This document shows positions 58,507 to 64,000 of a DNA stretch of 64,000 nt, in pieces. A program made the translations under genes and the position numbers. Position 1 is the stretch's first letter, and every line of letters begins with the position of its first letter. The DNA comes from an uncultured Atopobium sp. (GTDB lineage: Bacteria; Actinomycetota; Coriobacteriia; Coriobacteriales; Atopobiaceae): the NCBI GenBank assembly GCA_938036925.1, contig CALHVU010000035.1:1-64000 (forward strand). Reading direction: 5' to 3'. Below the pieces are notes generated by a model. It saw only the letters and a program-made list of their open reading frames with translations. It was not told the origin of the DNA and searched no databases.

Positions 58507-59571
58507 TTAGTGGCAGCAGTGGCCGTCATGACCGTGCTCGTGACCTTCATGCTCATGATGATGTCCGTGACCATGGCACTCGCACTCGTGCTCACCATCT
58601 TGGTGGTCGTGACCACAGCAGCACTCATGCTCACCCTCATCTTCCTGGCTCTCAAGGAGCGACCAGTCAAGACCAGCTGCAGTGCTCGTAGCCTCATCAG
58701 CATAAAGGAGCGAAATTGCCTGAGTACCCTTACGAGCGCCACCAATCTGGCAAAGCATGTCATACAGGGTAAAGGCAGTCTCTGCACCAGGGAGGGTAAT
58801 CTCAAGGTCCTCAGACTGAGCAAGAGCAAGCGCAATATCCTTGCGGAAGTGCTCAGCCAAAAATCCTGGTTGGAAGTCTCCCTCAAGCGACTTAGGAGCA
58901 AGCTCTTTAAGTGCGCGAGAAGAACCCATGCCACTAACAACAACCTCAAGCATCTGCTCAACGTCAAGTCCACCCTGCTCTGCCAAGGCCATTGCGTCTG
59001 CATAGCCAATCATGCAGGAAGCAAGAGAAACCTGGTTACAAAGTTTTGCGGTCTGACCCTTACCGGCACCACCCATGCAGAAAATCTTTGCCGAGAAGGT
59101 CTCGAGAAGAGCGCGTACTGGCTCAACATCATTCTCAGTTGCGCCGACAATCAGCGTAAGAGTGCCGTCCTGAGCACCCTTCTGGCCGCCCGTAACAGGA
59201 CAGTCAAAGGCATGCTTTCCCTCAATTTCAGCAGCATCGTGAATATCACGAGCAAGCTGAGATGAAGAAGTGGTCAGATCAATAAGGTACGCACCCTTCT
59301 TAGCAACGCGGATAAGGCCATCTGTTGCCAAGTAAACATCCTCAACATCAGTTGGATAACCAACCATGGTAAAGACAACGTCAGCGTCTTTTGCAGCATC
59401 TTTCACACTCTCTGCAGCGTGAGCGCCCAACGAGACAAGCTTTTGCGCTTTCTCTGATGTTCTGTTGTAAACAGTAACGTCATAACCAGCAGAAATAAGG
59501 TGCTCTGCAATAGGAGCACCCATAATGCCTGTTCCAATAAAAGCAACCTTTGCATTCTTGCTCAGTGCCAT
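58507..59571 (-). CDS. 3-hydroxyisobutyrate/tartronate-semialdehyde dehydrogenase family with His/Cys-rich metal-binding tail
   Basis: The first ~300 residues are a beta-hydroxyacid dehydrogenase. The NAD(P) motif GTGIMGAPIAEHL is at 13-25, the substrate loop reads DCPVTGGQKGAQDGTL, and the catalytic Lys is in GKGQTAKLCNQ. The substrate among the hydroxyisobutyrate/glycerate relatives is not clear. The final 43 residues (about 312-354) hold 15 His and 7 Cys in an otherwise acidic segment, resembling the nickel/zinc storage tails of HypB or SlyD. Such a tail is not part of the family. The ATG has a GAAAGGA site. Confidence 0.9.
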   Translation of the reverse strand: MALSKNAKVAFIGTGIMGAPIAEHLISAGYDVTVYNRTSEKAQKLVSLGAHAAESVKDAAKDADVVFTMVGYPTDVEDVYLATDGLIRVAKKGAYLIDLTTSSSQLARDIHDAAEIEGKHAFDCPVTGGQKGAQDGTLTLIVGATENDVEPVRALLETFSAKIFCMGGAGKGQTAKLCNQVSLASCMIGYADAMALAEQGGLDVEQMLEVVVSGMGSSRALKELAPKSLEGDFQPGFLAEHFRKDIALALAQSEDLEITLPGAETAFTLYDMLCQIGGARKGTQAISLLYADEATSTAAGLDWSLLESQEDEGEHECCCGHDHQDGEHECECHGHGHHHEHEGHEHGHDGHCCH

Positions 59572-59646
59572 GTATGAGTCCTTTCAGACTGAAATAAATA
59601 TACAAACTGGGGCCGCTCCAAAGAGCGACCCCATACCTTGTACCCG

Positions 59647-60675
59647 TTAATTAGATTTACGAACCCTGTTAGCAATTCGGTCAGAAAGCGAAAGCTTCTC
59701 GCGGCGGTCAGTTCCCCAGAAGACAATAGCCACCATGCCTGGTCCCACGTGAGCACCAATGACTGGTCCTACCTGGCTATGAATAATGGTAAGTCCCTCG
59801 CAGCCCTTCTCTTTACGAATCTGAGCCTCTAACCAATTAGCGTCCTTCTGTGCGTCTGCAGAAATAATGCCAACAGGAAGCGAGGTGTCATGAGAATAAC
59901 TATCTCTAAAGTCCTGGATAAGAGACTTGAGTGCCTTCTTGCGGCCTCTGCACACTGTCTTGACGGTAAGAGCTCCTGTTGAGTCATAGGTAAGCTCTGG
60001 CTTTACATCAAGCTTGCCACCAATATTTGCTGCAGCAGCTGGAATACGACCGCCCGCAGCAAGAGCATCCAAAGTCTCAAGCGTTAAGTAACCATGAATG
60101 TAGTTACGCGCATCTGCTGCCCACTCGGCAATCTCTTTTGCCGAGAGACCCTTATTGGCCTGATGTACTGCTTCAAGACCCAAAAGCTGAGCCGCGGACG
60201 AAGGTGCACCATTGTCGACTACGTAAATCTCAAAGTCTGGGTATTTCTCTCTTACCATATCTGCTGCTTGCTCAGCTGCATAGTAGGATGAAGAGAGAGC
60301 CGAGGTAAAGCACAGATACACCGTTGGTGTGCCCTGCTTTGCAGCTTTCTCAAAGATCTCAAGATAATGACCAGGAGTAATTGCAGAGGTGGTGTAGCGC
60401 AGCTTTTTATCCTTGCGCATACCCTCAAAGAATTCATGTGCACTAATGCTCTTCCAGCCGTCATCATAGTGCTCTCCATCTGGTCCCACATAAGGGAACT
60501 GGATGATATCAACACCTAGCTGTTCAGCAATTCCTGGAGCAAAGTCTGCGCAGGAGTCCATGATGATTCGAACGTTACTGGGCTTATGATATGCAGCTGA
60601 AAGCTCAGTAGGCTCAAGATCTTCAAAGGCAACCTCGCTGATTTCTTCTTCGGCCTTATCTTTTTTATTGAACAT
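59647..60675 (-). CDS. DegV family fatty-acid-binding protein
   Basis: DegV proteins bind long-chain fatty acids and in Firmicutes serve the FakA/FakB fatty acid kinase system as the FakB part. The ~342-residue protein has the IIMDSCADFAPGIAEQLG start and the RYTTSAITPGHYLEIFE motif. The YLCFTSALSSSYYAAE loop and a C-terminal SQVGPVIGAHVGPGMVAIVF complete the ligand pocket. I place the start at 60675 (MFNKKDK), which has GAGG 7 bases upstream and overlaps the hpf end by 11 bases. No fakA gene is in the window. Confidence 0.92.
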   Translation of the reverse strand: MFNKKDKAEEEISEVAFEDLEPTELSAAYHKPSNVRIIMDSCADFAPGIAEQLGVDIIQFPYVGPDGEHYDDGWKSISAHEFFEGMRKDKKLRYTTSAITPGHYLEIFEKAAKQGTPTVYLCFTSALSSSYYAAEQAADMVREKYPDFEIYVVDNGAPSSAAQLLGLEAVHQANKGLSAKEIAEWAADARNYIHGYLTLETLDALAAGGRIPAAAANIGGKLDVKPELTYDSTGALTVKTVCRGRKKALKSLIQDFRDSYSHDTSLPVGIISADAQKDANWLEAQIRKEKGCEGLTIIHSQVGPVIGAHVGPGMVAIVFWGTDRREKLSLSDRIANRVRKSN

Positions 60676-61255
60676 CTTGTTCCTCAATCTTAGGTTTGAT
60701 AATTCCGTATCCACCATTTTTACGATGGTAAATGACATTAGTCAAACCAGTGGAAGAATTAACAAAGACATAAAAATCATGGCCGAGAAGGTCAGTTTGG
60801 ACAAGCGCCTCCTCTTCCGTCATAGGCTCAAGATCAATGTACTTCTCGCGAACAAGCTGGTCATCAAGGTCTTCAGCTGGAATCTCAATGAGATTGGCAA
60901 GATCTTCTTGTGTAAGAGCAACTCCGCGCTCAGACTTTACATGATGGCGGCGCTCAACAACTTTTGTCTTGTACTTACGCAGCTGTCTGGAAACTTTTTC
61001 TGCTGCTTCATCAATAGCCACATACATATCGTCAGAGCTAGCGGTGACGCGAACAACATTGTTACGAACAAATACCGTAACCTCAGCTGTCTTTCTATCT
61101 GGATTTGAAGGGTTTTTGTCTACTCTGAGAACTACATCGCAAGACATAGGAGTGATGTCAAATACTTTAAGAGCATCACCGATTTTCTGATCTACGTGTG
61201 TGCGCAAAGCCTCAGAAATGCTTACCTTGCGTCCCGAAATCTTGATGTCCACCAT
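60665..61255 (-). CDS. hpf: Ribosome hibernation promoting factor (long form)
   Basis: The 196-residue long HPF/RaiA binds the 30S A and P sites and dimerises ribosomes in stationary phase. The N-terminal domain (about 1-105) begins MVDIKISGRKVSISEALRTHVDQKIG and includes the DDMYVAIDEAAEKVSRQLRKYK helix. The C-terminal dimerisation domain (about 135-190) has VREKYIDLEPMTEEEALVQ and FYVFVNSSTGLTNVIYHRKNGGYGIIKP. The ATG has an AGGAGG site. The degV-like gene overlaps its 3' end. Confidence 0.96.
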   Translation of the reverse strand: MVDIKISGRKVSISEALRTHVDQKIGDALKVFDITPMSCDVVLRVDKNPSNPDRKTAEVTVFVRNNVVRVTASSDDMYVAIDEAAEKVSRQLRKYKTKVVERRHHVKSERGVALTQEDLANLIEIPAEDLDDQLVREKYIDLEPMTEEEALVQTDLLGHDFYVFVNSSTGLTNVIYHRKNGGYGIIKPKIEEQDVQ

Positions 61256-61392
61256 GGGAGCCTCCTATCGGATACACGAGACATCTTCTAACTGATGTCT
61301 GTATAACAACAATACCCATTTGTCGGTCAATCATTCCATAAAAAGTTGAATTGAGCGGTAAACGGTTAGAGACTATTTCTCTTTATGTGCGA

Positions 61393-62328
61393 TTAATTTT
61401 GCTCAGAGGAAGATGTAGCTGAATCAGCGCTGGTAGATTGCGTAGAAACTTCCACAAGACCGGAAATCTTATTGGTAGTTGAGAGGTGAGGCAAAGTGCC
61501 AATCCACTTGTTTCTAATAACTCCCTCGACACCGTTAGATTGAATAGCTGAAAGAGCTTGCTGAATTTGTGTAGCGAGAGCTTTGTTACTGGTTGATACA
61601 GAAATACCAATCGTAGATGGAACGTCAACGACACCAACCATAGAAATATCTTTGTTTGCTGCTAAATAAGCACCAGCATATGCATCACAGGCCACATAAT
61701 CGATGGAGCCATTTTCAAGTGCTTCAAAAGCATCATTTAGGTTAGAAAAACCCTGAACAGACATGCCCGTGAGTACCTGACCCATTGCGCGCTCAGACAA
61801 AGAACCCGTTTGAACGCCAACTGACTTTCCACTCAAACTATCAGCAGTAATGTCTGTCTCTGAACCCTTATGGAAAAGAGCTGTTGCATACTCAGCATAA
61901 CCAGAAATGAGCGTACTTGTTGAGTCTTCACCACTTCTGACATCCATAACAATGTCACAGCCTGCTTGTAGGCCATCTACTGGTCCATTAACTGATACAA
62001 ACTTAACGTCTACGCCTAACTGATCTGCAATTGCAGAAGCTATTTCAACGTCAATTCCCTGCAATGTCCCAGCTTCTGAGGCCACAACCATTGGAGCTGT
62101 TACTGACTGAGTACGTAGACCAACGGTCAAAGTGCCAGCTGTGTGCAGTGAGGAATCAGGAATCTTCTGCTGACGGGCTTCTCGCTTCTCTTGGATTGCC
62201 TCTTGCACTGACTTGACGTGGAACCATTTATCCAAATCAATGTTGATAGGACCAATGGAACATCCTGTTAAAACAACAGCAAGTGCTATAAGAAGTAACA
62301 CCTTAAGAGAGTTTTTACCGCGCATCAT
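61393..62328 (-). CDS. Amino-acid-type substrate-binding lipoprotein (SBP family 3)
   Basis: The 311-residue protein has a Sec signal with a lipobox ending at Cys 23 (VLTGC). The mature part resembles the HisJ/GlnH family, with GTLTVGLRTQSVTAPMVVASEAGTLQGIDVEIASAIADQL and LSGKSVGVQTGSLSERAM. YVACDAYAGAYL forms the second lobe. A ~40-residue charged segment separates the lipid anchor from the binding domain, and a Ser-rich tail follows it. No permease or ATPase gene is adjacent, so it is an orphan receptor here. Confidence 0.87.
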   Translation of the reverse strand: MMRGKNSLKVLLLIALAVVLTGCSIGPINIDLDKWFHVKSVQEAIQEKREARQQKIPDSSLHTAGTLTVGLRTQSVTAPMVVASEAGTLQGIDVEIASAIADQLGVDVKFVSVNGPVDGLQAGCDIVMDVRSGEDSTSTLISGYAEYATALFHKGSETDITADSLSGKSVGVQTGSLSERAMGQVLTGMSVQGFSNLNDAFEALENGSIDYVACDAYAGAYLAANKDISMVGVVDVPSTIGISVSTSNKALATQIQQALSAIQSNGVEGVIRNKWIGTLPHLSTTNKISGLVEVSTQSTSADSATSSSEQN

Positions 62329-62643
62329 CAGAACTCCTTCTTCTATTCAGGTGTCTTTTCAGCTGACCTGGTATTTGACCCCACACTCGCATACTGGAAC
62401 GTTTGCTTTGCTACCGCAGCAGCTCCACTAGTAGTTCTCTCGCCTGCGAGACCCTTTGTCTCTTTGATATAACAGGCGGTATGGCTTACTTCTAGGACGA
62501 GCCATGATCGTTTACGTGCGCACACACAAACTTACGTGGATCCCTTTGACCTCGTCTGTCATGGACTAAAAGCTCACAGAGAACTTCGCAACCACAGACC
62601 TGAAAAGACTCATCAAGTATAGCCGTTTGCAACCATAGGTAAC
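62329..62643. other. 315-base gap without a supported gene
   Basis: Between the comF stop and the start of the amino-acid-binding lipoprotein there is no convincing gene. Short open frames on both strands have no ribosome site or recognisable product. A GAAGGAG site for the lipoprotein lies at the left edge. I see no strong hairpin. Confidence 0.5.
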
Positions 62644-63393
62644 TCACCATACGCGAGCTAATGCGCCTACGGTTACAGAATGCACGCCTGCGGCACAAAG
62701 TACTCTAGTGGCTTCTCTAATTGATGCTCCCGTAGTTACAACATCATCTAAAAGTAAAATATTTGATTGATTAACCGGCACAGTACAAGCAATACTTCCT
62801 TTCAAATTTATTTGCCTTTGAGCGGATGAAAGCGTTCTTTGGTCCTTTGCATGAGGACGTATAAGCACGTCGTACAAAGGCAAGCCTGTAAGCTGGCAGA
62901 ACGATTGGGCTACAAGTTCCATATGATCAAAGCCTCTGCGCGCGTACGCTTCTGCAGTTGCTGGAATAAAGGAAACGCCATCAATTTTTAAACTATCAAA
63001 GCGTGAGGTACCGTCACGAGCTTTCCATGCTGAGGCTTCTTCAAGCGCACACAACATAGCTGCAGCAATTACCGGCGCCAGTCGAAGCTCGTGTCCATCC
63101 TTAAGTGTCAAGATCAACCGTGCAGGAGGACCCTTAAATCCCATGGCACAAATGACCGCTCTACTCTCCCACTGAACAGGTCGTTTCTTCTTATCCGCAC
63201 ACTCTGAACAGACGAGCTTCCCATATGGAGCGCCGCAATTAGGACATGCCCACTGCTGAGAAATCCACGGCAGCTTTGCCCGACACTCATCGCAGAGGAG
63301 CTGGCCGGGTTTCTCGCACACAACGCAGCGCGTAGGAGCAAGCAGCTCAAGTGTTGAGTTTGCCGTTGCAGTAAGGATAGATGTAGGTTGCAT
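62644..63393 (-). CDS. comF: ComF family phosphoribosyltransferase-like competence protein
   Basis: The ~249-residue protein has an N-terminal zinc-finger region (CVVCEKPGQLLCDEC, CPNCGAPYGKLVCSEC) and a C-terminal type I phosphoribosyltransferase fold. The fold carries the PRPP-binding motif LLLDDVVTTGAS. ComF works with the ComFA helicase in uptake of transforming DNA and is often the only competence gene recognised by eye in a region. I place the start at the ATG at 63393, which has GGGGG ~7 bases upstream; a TTG at 63405 is possible. The Pro-His-Arg-rich HAKDQRTLSSAQRQINLKG stretch is typical of the family. Confidence 0.93.
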   Translation of the reverse strand: MQPTSILTATANSTLELLAPTRCVVCEKPGQLLCDECRAKLPWISQQWACPNCGAPYGKLVCSECADKKKRPVQWESRAVICAMGFKGPPARLILTLKDGHELRLAPVIAAAMLCALEEASAWKARDGTSRFDSLKIDGVSFIPATAEAYARRGFDHMELVAQSFCQLTGLPLYDVLIRPHAKDQRTLSSAQRQINLKGSIACTVPVNQSNILLLDDVVTTGASIREATRVLCAAGVHSVTVGALARVW

Positions 63394-63486
63394 TTTTACC
63401 CCCAAAATCCGGGGGCTGACAGTGAATACAGTCTAGATCAAAGGTCGCGAAATGGAAGGTAATTTAGGTAAACGGAAAAAGATGGC

Positions 63487-64000
63487 TTATCTAAAGCTCC
63501 TACCAGTGAGATTGTATTTTGTGAGGATTCGGCTAACGGATGTTTGCCACGGAAGCCATAACAAAATCAAAAAAACAAGCGTTGCTATACCGTGCGTTAG
63601 ATCAAGCGGAATTGAAGCCGCAAACGCGAGAAGAGCGGATTCAAGCGTTAAAGGATGTACAAATCCAATAACAAAGTATACGTTCATTACAAGGCCAAAG
63701 AATGGCCCGGATATAAATGCCCAGATCATAAGCAAGAAAGGTGGAAGTTTGTAGGGTTTCTCGCCTTGTTGGACGGATGTGCGTTTAGAAGATGCAGGGC
63801 AAGCTGAGGTCAAAGTTGCAAGAAGGCCTCCCAGATAGCCAACAAGTCCCCACGCATACATCTGCCATGGCGTCCACGAGCCCTGACCAAAGAAAACGTT
63901 TGAAAGAAGCGCAGATAAGGCACCTACCAAAAAGCCCGCATGCCTGCCAAGAAACGCTCCCGCGAAGATAGCAACTGCGGAAACAGGCTTTACATATGCG
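63487..64000 (-). CDS. ECF-type transporter S component (membrane), truncated by window edge
   Basis: The frame is open to the right edge. The visible ~171 residues include AGAFLGRHAGFLVGALSALLSN followed by FFGQGSWTPWQMYAWGLVG. Membrane segments follow through to LVFLILLWLPWQ, the arrangement seen in energy-coupling-factor substrate-binding (S) proteins. A TTG at 63930 is internal; the upstream codons continue the same conserved run, so the true start lies beyond the window. A ~35-residue hydrophilic loop (SACPASSKRTSVQQGEKPYKL) divides two halves. The substrate vitamin is not determinable from this portion. Confidence 0.75.
   Translation of the reverse strand, partial: AYVKPVSAVAIFAGAFLGRHAGFLVGALSALLSNVFFGQGSWTPWQMYAWGLVGYLGGLLATLTSACPASSKRTSVQQGEKPYKLPPFLLMIWAFISGPFFGLVMNVYFVIGFVHPLTLESALLAFAASIPLDLTHGIATLVFLILLWLPWQTSVSRILTKYNLTGRSFR

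Noticed and set aside
62343..62698. Short leftward frames in the gap after comF
   Set aside because: No ribosome site, no recognisable product, and partial overlap with comF in another frame.
1..64000. CRISPR arrays, transposases, integrases or prophage genes
   Set aside because: I saw no regularly spaced repeats, terminal inverted repeats with a transposase, or phage structural genes anywhere in the window.

Overview
The window looks like a chromosomal segment from a low-to-mid GC actinobacterium of the class Coriobacteriia, most likely an Atopobiaceae relative such as Atopobium/Lancefieldella. This rests on overall composition (mid-40s % GC by eye), the dense co-directional operons, heavy use of family-5 peptide-binding lipoproteins with combined Tat/lipobox signals, and the character of the proteins. 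It is inference, not a database match. No rRNA, CRISPR array, prophage or transposase is visible; one tRNA is.

Layout. 1-4.5 kb: a peptide ABC transporter operon (binding lipoprotein, permease, and a fused permease-ATPase cut by the left edge). 4.5-6 kb: an AT-richer patch with an unknown membrane-anchored protein and a small unknown protein. 6-20 kb: genome maintenance and cofactor genes. uvrC, murJ, a YbaK-type deacylase and uvrA run leftwards, followed by a YhcH-like protein, Mrp and two FAD oxidoreductases running rightwards, and uvrB with a LexA-like box. 20-25.6 kb: an unknown TPR-like protein, coaE and a three-gene TauABC-type importer. 25.7-28.9 kb: two peptidases and a glutamine-amidotransferase-like hydrolase. 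29-36.7 kb: a second oligopeptide transporter (oppBCDF plus binding protein) and a second, convergent binding-protein gene. Peptide import plus peptidases suggests amino-acid-based nutrition. 37-38.3 kb: rpsA.

38.5-49.4 kb is an iron/metal-homeostasis island. It holds a membrane-anchored HMA protein, flavodoxin, a DUF3793 protein, a P1B-type ATPase with an unusual SCA membrane motif next to a small DUF6110-like membrane protein (resembling ferrosome fezAB-type pairs), glutathione peroxidase with a MarR regulator and a CDF exporter, and feoA-feoA-feoB. Two matching RNA elements lie inside it at 40281-40385 and 45752-45870 on the minus strand. Each has a GGTTAACTT box, a TTGCTTTAT block, a hairpin whose stems differ but whose apical loop keeps CCCUCUCC, and an intrinsic terminator. 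I regard this as the best candidate for an undescribed system: a C-rich-loop small RNA/leader family tied to iron.

49.6-64 kb: ppc, a polysaccharide-type flippase, a glutaredoxin, tRNA-Thr, a DUF523-purine nucleoside phosphorylase fusion, several housekeeping or unknown genes (HEAT, NYN-LOTUS, a dehydrogenase with a His/Cys-rich tail, DegV, HPF), an amino-acid-binding lipoprotein, comF, and an ECF S component cut by the right edge.

Across the whole window the 7-mer GCGAGAA (complement TTCTCGC) is strongly over-represented by hand count, about 50 copies split evenly between strands. It often forms the arms of terminator hairpins, as DNA-uptake sequences do in Neisseria and Haemophilus.
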